Shown here: in pieces, positions 35,526 to 44,500 of the stretch
Position numbering within the stretch: the stretch's first letter is position 1
Layout: each line of letters opens with the position of its first letter
Position numbers and translations under genes: made by a program
NCBI RefSeq assembly: GCF_011043525.1
Contig: NZ_JAAKGO010000004.1
Location: 62,001-126,000 of the forward strand
Origin: Sphingobacterium sp. SGG-5
GTDB taxonomy: Bacteria > Bacteroidota > Bacteroidia > Sphingobacteriales > Sphingobacteriaceae
Length of the DNA: 64,000 bases
Reading direction: 5' to 3'
The notes under the pieces: generated by a model
Told to the model about the DNA's origin: nothing
The model's database searches: none
Seen by the model: only the letters and a program-made list of their open reading frames with translations

Positions 35526-37877
35526 ATGGCTAAAAATTTATTAATAGTAGAGTCGCCTGCGAAGGCAAAAACGATAGAGGGTTATCTTGGGGGTGATTTT
35601 TTGGTAAAGTCCAGCTATGGACATATTAGGGATTTGGTCAAGACAGATGACGCGATAGACACTGCTAATAAATTTGAACAAAAATACGAGGTTCCTTCGG
35701 ATAAAAAGGCTGTGGTCAGTGAGCTGAAGAAGTTGGCCAAGACTGCAGAGACAGTATGGTTAGCATCCGATGAGGACCGGGAGGGAGAAGCAATTTCCTG
35801 GCATTTGTATGAAACATTGGGGTTGAAGGAAGAGAATACAAAACGAATTGTTTTTCATGAGATTACAAAGCCCGCTATTATAAAGGCTATAGAAACTCCA
35901 CGAAAAATCGATTACAATCTGGTCAACGCCCAGCAGGCACGGCGCGTTTTGGATAGGCTGGTGGGTTTCGAGTTATCGCCTGTATTGTGGAGAAAGGTAA
36001 AACCGTCATTGTCTGCGGGGCGCGTACAATCCGTAGCGGTGCGTTTGATTGTTGATCGGGAGCGGGAAATTAATAAATTCAATGCGGAGGCCTCTTATAA
36101 GGTTGTCACACTATTTCATACCGGAAAGAACAAAGAATCATTGAAAGCAGAGCTGCCTCAGCGGTTCGCCAAAAAAGAAGAAGCTGAACAGTTTTTGAAG
36201 GACTGTCTACAAGCAGCGTTTGAAGTAAGCAGCTTAGAGAAAAAGCCGGCAAAAAGAAATCCGGCGGCCCCTTTTACGACATCGACTTTGCAGCAAGAGG
36301 CAAGTCGGAAACTTGGGTTTTCTGTTGGACGTACCATGCAGGTTGCTCAGCGTCTCTACGAGGCAGGACGTATAACCTATATGCGTACCGATTCGGTCAA
36401 CTTATCGGATACCGCTATTCAGGCTGCTCAGGCAGAGATTCAGAAAGCTTATGGAGATGAATATCATAAGCTTCGGAAGTATAAAACAAAATCAGCCGGC
36501 GCTCAGGAGGCACACGAGGCCATCCGCCCAACGTATTTTTCAGACCATACCATCGACGGCGACAATGCGGAGAAACGTCTGTATGAATTGATATGGAAAC
36601 GTGCTATAGCATCTCAGATGAGTGAGGCTGAGTTTGAGAAAACTGTCGCAAAAATCAAGGTATCGACACGCTCTGAAAGCTTACAGGCTTCCGGTGAAAT
36701 TATGAAGTTTGACGGTTTTCTTAAGGTATATATGGAATCGACGGACGAAGAGACCGAAGGCGGAAATGATGAAGATTCGGACAACACACTATTGCCACCT
36801 TTGGAGCAGGGACAGCCGCTTTATTTAAACGAAATGACAGCTACGGAACGTTTTTCGCGACCTCCGGCACGATATACAGAAGCTTCTTTGGTAAAAAAGT
36901 TGGAAGAACTGGGTATTGGAAGGCCGTCTACCTATGCGCCAACCATATCGACAATACAAAATAGGGGGTATGTGATTAAGGAAGATCGCGATGGGAAAAG
37001 CCGCGATTATAAGATGCTGACGTTGGCTAATGGAACGATAAAAGAACAAACAAAGACAGAGATTACTGGGGCCGAACGCAACAAAATGTTTCCTACTGAT
37101 ATTGGCGTACTTGTCAATGACTTTTTGGTCGAACATTTTCGGGGAATTGTAGACTTCAATTTTACGGCTAAAGTGGAGAAAGAGTTTGACGAGATCGCGC
37201 AGGGGCAGAAGGAATGGACAGATATGCTCGAAGGGTTTTACCGTCCTTTCCACGACGAGGTACAGGATACGTTGGAGCACGCTGATCGTGCTACGCATGA
37301 GCGGATGCTGGGGACAGATCCTGTGACAGGAAAACCTGTAAGTGTTCGTGTAGGCCGTTTCGGACCGTTGGTGCAGATCGGCTCGTCGGAAGATGAAGAA
37401 AAGCCACAATTCGCTTCTTTACGGAAGGGACAGATGATCGAAACAATCACATTTGAAGAGGCGATGGAGCTTTTCAAATTACCAAAAAAGGTTGGCGTGT
37501 TTGAAGACAAGGAGATGACTGTGGCGATTGGTCGCTTTGGCCCTTATATCCGACACAATTCTGCCTTTTATTCGTTGCCTAAGGGAATAGATCCACTCGA
37601 TGTGACAGAAGAGCAAGCGATTGAGATTATTCAGGTGAAACGGCAGAAAGATATCGATAAGGTAATCCGGGTATTTGATGAAAATCCAGATGCACAGATT
37701 GAAAACGGACGCTGGGGGCCATTCGTACGCTTTGGAAAGCAAAACCTGAAAATACCGAAAGGAACGGACGTCGAGCAGATTACCTACGCTGACGTTTTAA
37801 AATGGGCCGAGCAGGGTGCAAAAAGTGGAAAATCCACAAAAGGCGCTTCTAAAAAGTCAGCTACGAAGAAGAAATAA
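35526..37877 (+). CDS. topA: DNA topoisomerase I
   Basis: 783 residues. The TOPRIM domain is at the N-terminus (LLIVESPAKAKTIEGYLG; ASDEDREGEAISWH with the DxDxE acidic cluster). The active-site Tyr285 is in GRITYMRTDS. The C-terminus carries repeated TOPRIM-C-type modules (GRFGPLVQIG, GRFGPYIRHN, GRWGPFVRFG) instead of zinc ribbons and ends in a Lys/Ser-rich tail. It relaxes negatively supercoiled DNA. cmk begins one base after its stop codon. Confidence 0.98.
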   Translation: MAKNLLIVESPAKAKTIEGYLGGDFLVKSSYGHIRDLVKTDDAIDTANKFEQKYEVPSDKKAVVSELKKLAKTAETVWLASDEDREGEAISWHLYETLGLKEENTKRIVFHEITKPAIIKAIETPRKIDYNLVNAQQARRVLDRLVGFELSPVLWRKVKPSLSAGRVQSVAVRLIVDREREINKFNAEASYKVVTLFHTGKNKESLKAELPQRFAKKEEAEQFLKDCLQAAFEVSSLEKKPAKRNPAAPFTTSTLQQEASRKLGFSVGRTMQVAQRLYEAGRITYMRTDSVNLSDTAIQAAQAEIQKAYGDEYHKLRKYKTKSAGAQEAHEAIRPTYFSDHTIDGDNAEKRLYELIWKRAIASQMSEAEFEKTVAKIKVSTRSESLQASGEIMKFDGFLKVYMESTDEETEGGNDEDSDNTLLPPLEQGQPLYLNEMTATERFSRPPARYTEASLVKKLEELGIGRPSTYAPTISTIQNRGYVIKEDRDGKSRDYKMLTLANGTIKEQTKTEITGAERNKMFPTDIGVLVNDFLVEHFRGIVDFNFTAKVEKEFDEIAQGQKEWTDMLEGFYRPFHDEVQDTLEHADRATHERMLGTDPVTGKPVSVRVGRFGPLVQIGSSEDEEKPQFASLRKGQMIETITFEEAMELFKLPKKVGVFEDKEMTVAIGRFGPYIRHNSAFYSLPKGIDPLDVTEEQAIEIIQVKRQKDIDKVIRVFDENPDAQIENGRWGPFVRFGKQNLKIPKGTDVEQITYADVLKWAEQGAKSGKSTKGASKKSATKKK

Positions 37878-37878
37878 A

Positions 37879-38553
37879 ATGGCCCGCGATAATTTCATTA
37901 TAGCGATTGACGGCTTCTCCTCTTGTGGGAAAAGTACGGTTGCCAAGGCGTTGGCAAAGGCTTTGGGGTTTGTTTTCGTGGACAGCGGTGCGATGTATCG
38001 GGCGGTGACACTTTATTTTTTGCGTCATCATATAGATATTCACAATATCGAAGATGTGCGAGTAGCTTTATCGGATATTCATATCGACTTTATACCCCAT
38101 CCTAAAAAAATAAAGGTTCTTTTAAATGAGGAAGATGTAACAGACGAGATACGTCTCATGAAGGTGTCGGATCGTGTTAGCGAAATCAGCGCCATTAAGG
38201 AGGTTCGTGAGGCTATGGTCGCCCAACAGCAACAATTGGGACATAAAAGAAATATCATTATGGACGGGCGTGATATCGGTACAACGGTTTTTCCGGATGC
38301 CGATCTCAAAATATTCATGACTGCAAGTCCGGCCGTACGGGCACAGCGGCGGTATGATGAACTGCAGCTTAAGGGAGAACAAATTACCTTAGAAGAGGTT
38401 ATGGCCAATATCGCCCATCGTGACCATATCGACAGCACGCGTAAAGAAAGCCCATTACGCCAAGCTGAAGATGCAATTGTCTTAGACAATTCGAATATGA
38501 CACAAGAGGAACAGCTTCAGTTTGTGATTGAAGAATATCAAAAAAGAAAATAG
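37879..38553 (+). CDS. cmk: Cytidylate kinase
   Basis: 224 residues from MARDNFI; the upstream in-frame ATG at 37816 lies inside topA. P-loop GFSSCGKST at about residues 13-21, SGAMYRAVT for substrate binding, and GRDIGTTVFPDA. It phosphorylates CMP and dCMP. The near-abutting start after topA implies coupling. Confidence 0.97.
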   Translation: MARDNFIIAIDGFSSCGKSTVAKALAKALGFVFVDSGAMYRAVTLYFLRHHIDIHNIEDVRVALSDIHIDFIPHPKKIKVLLNEEDVTDEIRLMKVSDRVSEISAIKEVREAMVAQQQQLGHKRNIIMDGRDIGTTVFPDADLKIFMTASPAVRAQRRYDELQLKGEQITLEEVMANIAHRDHIDSTRKESPLRQAEDAIVLDNSNMTQEEQLQFVIEEYQKRK

Positions 38554-38592
38554 GCATTTTTTTTGCTACATGATATACCAAAGTAAAAAACT

Positions 38593-39471
38593 ATGGTAAG
38601 ATCACGTAATATATGGCTTGTGCCTCTCTTGTTGGGAGGGACACTAATGGTAGGGTGTGTGAGCAATAAAAAGTACGCTGCTCTCGAAACACAACATCGG
38701 GATTTGGCGGAATTATATCAAAAAGGACAACTGGATCTAGCGGAAAGCAGAGCTAAGATAAAAAGCCTGGAAGACCAATTGAAATATGAGCGCAAAAATA
38801 ATGCAGCGCTAAAGGAAGCTTATGCACGTCTACAAGGATCGCTGGATAAAAGTATTACGCAGAATACCCAAGGTAATGTGAATATTTCTAAATTAGTTGA
38901 TGAGATCAATGCTTCCAACCGATATATTCAACATTTAGTAAATACAAAAAATAAAAGTGATTCGCTGAATTTAGTACTCACCAACAACTTAACGAGATCG
39001 TTGAGTAGGGAAGAGCTAAGGGATGTTGATATACAAGTACTAAAAGGTGTTGTCTATATATCATTGTCAGACAATATGCTCTATAAGTCGGGAAGCTATG
39101 AGATCTCAGATCAGGCAGATGAGACACTTCGTAAGATTGCGAAGATTATCATGGATTATAGTGATTACGAAGTGTTGATTGAGGGTAATACGGATACAGA
39201 TCCTATATCGCAACCGAATATCCGTAACAACTGGGATCTAAGCGTTTTACGTGCATCGTCCGTAGTACAGGCACTACAAAATAAATACGGTGTAAGTCCG
39301 AAACGTCTTACCGCTGGTGGACGAGGTGAATACAATCCTATTGCAGATAACACCACGGTTGCCGGTAAAGCACGTAATCGTCGTACACAAATTATCATTA
39401 CGCCAAAATTGGATCAATTTATGGAGTTAATCGATAAAGCTCCGGAAGCAGAATCCGTTCCATCTACTTAA
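38593..39471 (+). CDS. OmpA-family lipoprotein
   Basis: 292 residues. Lipobox LMVGC (Cys22), a coiled-coil stretch (about 28-90, rich in Lys/Glu/Leu heptads), then an OmpA peptidoglycan-binding domain (about 165-280; LIEGNTDTDP, NWDLSVLRASSVVQAL, GRGEYNPIADN, RNRRTQIIITP). It likely tethers the outer membrane to peptidoglycan. Architecture resembles the Bacteroidota lipoproteins with coiled-coil and OmpA domains. It is followed closely by two further envelope genes. Confidence 0.92.
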   Translation: MVRSRNIWLVPLLLGGTLMVGCVSNKKYAALETQHRDLAELYQKGQLDLAESRAKIKSLEDQLKYERKNNAALKEAYARLQGSLDKSITQNTQGNVNISKLVDEINASNRYIQHLVNTKNKSDSLNLVLTNNLTRSLSREELRDVDIQVLKGVVYISLSDNMLYKSGSYEISDQADETLRKIAKIIMDYSDYEVLIEGNTDTDPISQPNIRNNWDLSVLRASSVVQALQNKYGVSPKRLTAGGRGEYNPIADNTTVAGKARNRRTQIIITPKLDQFMELIDKAPEAESVPST

Positions 39472-39496
39472 TCTAATTTGCTATTTCCGCTAACGA

Positions 39497-40231
39497 ATGA
39501 AGTATTTGATGAAACATCTTGGAGGAATTATATTCCTCCAAGTTATATGCTCCAGCTGTTCGTCTCTATATATGCCTAATGTTCCCGCTACGCCGATGCT
39601 AAAGAATCAAGGAGAAGGATATATTGCTGCTCATATCAATCCCAAAGGCAATATCAGCGGCTCTATCGCTGTTGCCGCTACTGATCATGTCGCTATTCTG
39701 GGGAATGGTTCTTTTATCGATCATGGATTTGATTCAAATCTTCACTTCAAACAATGGTTAATTGAAGGAGGACTAGGTTACTTTACGAAAATTGGTAAAA
39801 GTAAACGTCAGGTATTGGAAATCTATGGCGGATATGGATTGGGCAATGCCTTGCAAGTCGATAAACGTGCAGCGACGACGGGGTATGAAACAGTAGAAAG
39901 TCGAGCGATGGACTTTAACAAAATCTTTGCTCAGATTAATTATTCCTCGACAAGGAAGAGAAAAATAAGTATCTTCGGAGGGAAAAAGGAATTAAACTAT
40001 GGTACGGCAATACGTCTGAGTAGAGTTGCCATGGATACATTTGAGATAGATGGGGAGGAGGCTCCGAAGGAGGAGAATTTTTATGTCGAACCGGTATTTT
40101 ATACACGTTTGGAATTGAATAAAGGATTCCATATACAGTATACATCGGGGTTTAATATTGGCTTGAATAATAATGAATATCTGAAAGCAGGTAATGCAGT
40201 TTTTACATTGGGTATATCCTACAATTTTTAA
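39497..40231 (+). CDS. Putative outer-membrane beta-barrel lipoprotein, function unknown
   Basis: 244 residues. Signal peptide with an SSCSS lipobox-like end. The mature part has alternating beta-strands (HINPKGNISGSIAVAA, WLIEGGLGYFTKIG, LEIYGGYGLGNAL) and ends in the outer-membrane pattern GISYNF. I do not recognise a named family. The context between an OmpA lipoprotein and a LEA-type lipoprotein suggests an envelope role. Confidence 0.65.
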   Translation: MKYLMKHLGGIIFLQVICSSCSSLYMPNVPATPMLKNQGEGYIAAHINPKGNISGSIAVAATDHVAILGNGSFIDHGFDSNLHFKQWLIEGGLGYFTKIGKSKRQVLEIYGGYGLGNALQVDKRAATTGYETVESRAMDFNKIFAQINYSSTRKRKISIFGGKKELNYGTAIRLSRVAMDTFEIDGEEAPKEENFYVEPVFYTRLELNKGFHIQYTSGFNIGLNNNEYLKAGNAVFTLGISYNF

Positions 40232-40250
40232 AAATAACAACAAGAGAGAA

Positions 40251-40862
40251 ATGAAAAAACAGCTCGTTTACTTATTTTTCCTGTGCACGGCGGTTTTTGC
40301 ACTGTCTGGCTGCGCGACGAATTATAAGGCACAGATCGAAACATTAGGAAAATGTGATTATACCATCGAGTCGCTAGACCAGATGCGGATTGCTGGTCGA
40401 GACGTTGAGAGCCTGACGGGTGGACAGGGAGTTTCATTGTCCTCCTTGCCGGCTATTGCCTTTGCTTTATTGCAGCAAGATTTACCGCTTGAAGCCAACG
40501 TAAATCTAAAAGTATCCAACCCTACAGCAAAGCGGGCTTCCATCAACGAGTTCAAATATATTATCGAGATCCAAGGAAAGCCTCTGTTTGAAGGCGCAGC
40601 GAATGAGAATATTAATCTCGCTACCAATGAAAGTATGGTTGTACCATTGACCTTTAGGGCCAATTTGTTTGGTGTTGTCCAGGAAAAAGGATTTGATAAA
40701 CTATTGAGCGATATTTTGACCCGTAAGAGCGATGCTTTTTTGGCCTTAAAAATAAAACCTTCTGTCAAGATAGGAGGGAAGAATTACTATTATCCGGGGT
40801 ATATCACTGTGGATAAAGATTTTGGAAAAGGAGTTGCTCGGGAGATCGAGAAGCGTATGTAG
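40251..40862 (+). CDS. LEA14-like lipoprotein
   Basis: 203 residues from MKKQLVYL (an ATG at 40194 lies inside the previous gene). Lipobox ALSGC. The mature part has the LEA-type-2 fold (VNLKVSNPTAKRASINEFKY, then a second half with VPLTFRANLFG), a fibronectin-like beta-sandwich. Its role in Bacteroidota is unknown. It starts 19 bases after the barrel gene. Confidence 0.78.
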   Translation: MKKQLVYLFFLCTAVFALSGCATNYKAQIETLGKCDYTIESLDQMRIAGRDVESLTGGQGVSLSSLPAIAFALLQQDLPLEANVNLKVSNPTAKRASINEFKYIIEIQGKPLFEGAANENINLATNESMVVPLTFRANLFGVVQEKGFDKLLSDILTRKSDAFLALKIKPSVKIGGKNYYYPGYITVDKDFGKGVAREIEKRM

Positions 40863-40927
40863 AGAGACAGTTTAATTATTTTGTGAATAGTTCGTATCTT
40901 AGTCTCAAAACTACTAATCACAAAATT

Positions 40928-41356
40928 ATGAAAACCGTAAAACATATCCTCCAGACAAAGACACCTGTTGTTTATGCTGTAAGCCAAGATGCATCGGTTT
41001 TGGATGCCTTACAAATTATGATGGAAAAAAACATCAGTGCATTACTTATTATTGAAAATGAAGCACTGATTGGCATATTCACGGAGCGGGACTATGCCCG
41101 AAAGATAATTTTACACGGCAGATCGTCCAAAGACACCTTGATTCATGAAGTGATGACCCGTTCTCCACGTACCGTTACGCAGGAAGAAAGAATTGAAAGT
41201 TGTATGGAACTGATGACAAACAATCATTTCAGACATTTGCCGGTAGTAGAAAATAATACGGTAATTGGTATGCTTTCAATTGGTGATCTGGTGAAATCTA
41301 TTATCGAAGACCAAAAGCAGACCATCAATCATCTGCAGAGTTATATCAACAGCTAG
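40928..41356 (+). CDS. CBS-domain protein
   Basis: 142 residues from MKTVKHIL, two CBS repeats (VYAVSQDASVLDALQIMMEK and SPRTVTQEERIESCMELM) with the ending IGMLSIGDLVKSI. CBS pairs bind adenine nucleotides and act as energy sensors. There is no linked catalytic domain, so it is a stand-alone regulator. The function is unknown. Confidence 0.9.
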   Translation: MKTVKHILQTKTPVVYAVSQDASVLDALQIMMEKNISALLIIENEALIGIFTERDYARKIILHGRSSKDTLIHEVMTRSPRTVTQEERIESCMELMTNNHFRHLPVVENNTVIGMLSIGDLVKSIIEDQKQTINHLQSYINS

Positions 41357-41365
41357 AAGATAAAG

Positions 41366-41550
41366 GTGTCTAAAAAAGTCTGGCAATTCATTTCATCGTC
41401 ATTTCGAACGAAGAGAGAACCCCGAAGGGCTCTCCGTAGGAAAATCTATGGATAAATTTTAATTAGCTAATTATTAGTAAGTTGAAAAATTGCCCATAGA
41501 TTTCTCGTCGTTCCTCCTCGAAATGACGGTATAATTGACTTTTTAGCCAC
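41366..41550. repeat. Inverted-repeat element (REP/MITE-like)
   Basis: 185 bases between two converging genes. Outer arms GTGTCTAAAAAAGTC (41366) and GACTTTTTAGCCAC (ending 41550) are nearly complementary. Inside them CGTCATTTCGA (41397-41407) and TCGAAATGACG (41518-41528) are perfect inverted copies, followed by AAATCTATG/CATAGATTT. No coding potential. It may double as a terminator. Similar CGTCATTTCGA elements recur in Bacteroidota genomes. Confidence 0.7.
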
Positions 41551-41560
41551 CCTCTTCACT

Positions 41561-42766
41561 TTAGACCAGTTGGCCTAGTGCTTCTTTCATTCGACGGAGT
41601 GCTTCTTTTAAGCTTTCATCCGAAGCGGCATAAGAAAGACGGATATAATTGTTGTTGCCAAACGAATCACCACCAACGGTCGCAATATGGCCGTAATTCA
41701 ATAAATACAATGCCAGATCTGCTGAATTTTTGATTTCATTTCCAGCGGGATCTTTTTTACCAAAGAAAGAACTGATTTCCGGGAAGAAGTAAAAGGCACC
41801 TTCAGGAAGGTTAGTCTTTACGCCGGGGATATCATTCAATAAATCGTAGACCAACTGACGTCTCCGGGCAAAAGCTTCTTTCATCTCATATACGCTGTCT
41901 AACCCTTGTTCATAGGCGACGATGCCGGCACGTTGGGAAATAGAACAGGTCCCTGAAGTCGTCTGACCTTGAAGCTTATCGTTAGCTGCTGCAATTTCCT
42001 TATTGGCAGCAATATAGCCTAATCTCCAACCCGTCATGGCAAAAGCTTTAGAGAAACCATTGACGATAATAACACGATCTTTGATGCTTGAAAACTGAGC
42101 GATCGATTCGTGCTTATCTACAAAGTTAATGTGTTCATAGATTTCGTCTGATAGAATGAAGATATTGGGATATTTTTCAAATACACGCACCAAAGCAGCT
42201 AACTCTTCTTTGCTGTAGACCGACCCCGTAGGATTACAAGGTGAAGAAAACATGAAAAGCTTTGTCTGAGGTGTAATAGCGGCTTCAAGCTGCGCAGGCG
42301 TAATTTTAAAATTACTGTCAATATCCGTGTCGATAAATACCGATTTTCCTTCAGCCAACGTGACCATTTCGGAATAAGATACCCAGTAAGGCGTAGGAAT
42401 GATGACTTCATCCCCTGGGTTGATCAAGGTAAGTATAACGTTAGATAAAGATTGTTTTGCTCCGGTAGAAACGACAATCTGTGAAATATCGTAATCCAGA
42501 TTATTTTCATTCTTGAGCTTATTTGCGATAGCTTGGCGTAAATCAGGATATCCTGGAACGGGGGAGTATCGGGTGTAATTATCGTCTAATGCTTTTTTTG
42601 CGGCTTGCTTAACGTGATCCGGTGTATTGAAGTCGGGTTCACCTACGCTTAGGCTGATAACATTAATGCCTTTGGACGCCAGCTCACGGCCTAATTTGGT
42701 CATTTTTAAAGTAGCTGACTCGGATAAATTATTGATCCTGTCTGATAAAAAAGATGTTGTGCTCAT
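41561..42766 (-). CDS. aspB: Aspartate aminotransferase-type PLP enzyme
   Basis: 401 residues. Fold type I motifs: SVGEPDFNTPDHV, TGAKQSL for phosphate binding, SSPCNPTGSVYS, SDEIYEHI, and the PLP Lys in NGFSKAFAMTGWRLGY. It matches class Ib aspartate aminotransferases (AspB), which interconvert aspartate and oxaloacetate with glutamate. It has the same fold as the enzyme at 24459 but a different subfamily. Confidence 0.93.
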   Translation of the reverse strand: MSTTSFLSDRINNLSESATLKMTKLGRELASKGINVISLSVGEPDFNTPDHVKQAAKKALDDNYTRYSPVPGYPDLRQAIANKLKNENNLDYDISQIVVSTGAKQSLSNVILTLINPGDEVIIPTPYWVSYSEMVTLAEGKSVFIDTDIDSNFKITPAQLEAAITPQTKLFMFSSPCNPTGSVYSKEELAALVRVFEKYPNIFILSDEIYEHINFVDKHESIAQFSSIKDRVIIVNGFSKAFAMTGWRLGYIAANKEIAAANDKLQGQTTSGTCSISQRAGIVAYEQGLDSVYEMKEAFARRRQLVYDLLNDIPGVKTNLPEGAFYFFPEISSFFGKKDPAGNEIKNSADLALYLLNYGHIATVGGDSFGNNNYIRLSYAASDESLKEALRRMKEALGQLV

Positions 42767-42844
42767 GGTACTGCAAACTTAGATAAAATTGTTTATTTTC
42801 AAGGGCAAAAGTTGAATAAAATCAGCATGATTCGGTTGATGCTC

Positions 42845-44308
42845 TTAGAGTTCTTTCCGTAGTCGCGCAACAGGAATATTCAAAGCTTCCCGGTATTTAG
42901 CGACGGTACGCCGAGCTATGTTATAACCTTTTTCTTTTAATATTTCTGTGAGTTTTTCATCGGCTAAAGGCTTTTTCTTGTTTTCGTTCGCAATACATTC
43001 TTCGAGAATTTTCTTTACTTCTTTATTGGATACCTCTTCACCCGTTTCTGTCTGTATCGCTTCCGAAAAGAACGACTTCAATAAGAAAGTTCCAAAATCA
43101 GTTTGCACATATTTAGAATTAGCAACCCGGGACACCGTTGAAATATCCATGTCTATTCGATCGGCAATATCTTTCAGAATCATCGGTTTTAACATGCGAT
43201 CATCGCCGGTTAAGAAGTAATCGTATTGAAACTCCATAATTGCATTCATGGTTTTTAATAAGGTCTGTTGACGTTGTTTGATAGCGTCAATGAACCATTT
43301 AGCTGAATCAAGTTTCTGCTTGACGAATTGCACAGCTTCTTTCATTTTTTTATCCGTTTTCTCGGCTTTTTCATAATGCTCAAACATGCCCTGATAAGAG
43401 CGGGAGACGCGAAGTTCCGGTGCATTACGGCTGTTGAGCGTGAGCAATAGCTTTCCATCACTGTTCGTAATATGGAAATCGGGGATAACATGTAATTGCT
43501 TGCCTGCTACAGCTCCCGAATCGCCAGGTTTGGGATTTAATTTTAATATTTCGTGGATAATTTCCTTTAGCTCTGCCGAATCGACCCCAAGCTGCTTTTC
43601 TATTTTGTCGTAGTGTTTCTTTGTAAATTCGTCTAAATGCTGTTGGACAACTTCCATCGCCTTTGCAATGATGGGATTAGTCTGGTCCTTTTTTCGAAGT
43701 TGAATTAAAAGACATTCCTGTAGGTCACGTGCACCAATACCCGAAGGCTCAAACTCCTGTATCACGGCCAACATTTCTTCTACTTCATGCTCTTCAGCTA
43801 TTACATTTTGGGAGAAAGCTAAGTCATCTATGAGCGAGAGAATAGGACGCCTTAAATAACCATCATCATCCAGGCTCCCGATGATCTGGTTACCAATAAG
43901 GTATTTTTTGTCATTGAGCGCAAGGAGATCCAATTGATTTTGTAGTTTTTCGAAAAAAGAATCCTGTATAGCAATAGGAATTTCTTTTTGTTGCTCCTCA
44001 TCGTCATTGCTGTAATTTCCACCGTAATCTTTAAAATCGTCTTCCTGTATATATTCTTCTACGCTAAACTCTTCATCGAACGACTCTTCAGAGGAAGAGA
44101 AATCCTCTTCCATATCGTTGTCGGGATATTCTTCTGCCGGCTCAGACAGATTAGTCAGGCTACCATCTTCTAACGCGGGATTTTCTTCTAACTCCTCTTT
44201 GATCCGTGTGTCTAGAGATGCGGTCGGTACCTGCAATAACTTGATGAATTGAATCTGTTGCGGTGATAATTTTTGTAATAATTTCTGTTGTAATGTCTGT
44301 TTTAGCAT
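42845..44308 (-). CDS. rpoN: RNA polymerase sigma-54 factor
   Basis: 487 residues. The N-terminal Gln/Leu-rich activator region (QTLQQKLLQKLSPQQIQFI) is followed by an acidic stretch (about 45-105), the core-binding domain, a helix-turn-helix (MDISTVSRVANSKY), and the RpoN box ARRTVAKYRE near the C-terminus. It directs transcription from -24/-12 promoters with enhancer proteins. The acidic insert after the N-terminal region is typical in Bacteroidota. Confidence 0.97.
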   Translation of the reverse strand: MLKQTLQQKLLQKLSPQQIQFIKLLQVPTASLDTRIKEELEENPALEDGSLTNLSEPAEEYPDNDMEEDFSSSEESFDEEFSVEEYIQEDDFKDYGGNYSNDDEEQQKEIPIAIQDSFFEKLQNQLDLLALNDKKYLIGNQIIGSLDDDGYLRRPILSLIDDLAFSQNVIAEEHEVEEMLAVIQEFEPSGIGARDLQECLLIQLRKKDQTNPIIAKAMEVVQQHLDEFTKKHYDKIEKQLGVDSAELKEIIHEILKLNPKPGDSGAVAGKQLHVIPDFHITNSDGKLLLTLNSRNAPELRVSRSYQGMFEHYEKAEKTDKKMKEAVQFVKQKLDSAKWFIDAIKQRQQTLLKTMNAIMEFQYDYFLTGDDRMLKPMILKDIADRIDMDISTVSRVANSKYVQTDFGTFLLKSFFSEAIQTETGEEVSNKEVKKILEECIANENKKKPLADEKLTEILKEKGYNIARRTVAKYREALNIPVARLRKEL

Positions 44309-44500
44309 GATGGCATTGTTTCCTAGGTAAAAATAATGAATAATACTGATTTAATTGAGGTAATAAATTAGAAGTTTTTGGTTTGGCGTGGGATTCAAAG
44401 GATTATTAACTTTTGTTAAAAATCGTTAATTTTATTTTCCGGGGATTCAATTGCATGATTTGTTCATCGTTTTTCGAAACATTTTATTCATATTTACCAC

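Noticed and set aside
36825..37409. A 194-residue minus-strand frame inside topA
   Set aside because: Fully antisense to conserved topoisomerase I motifs, no family features.
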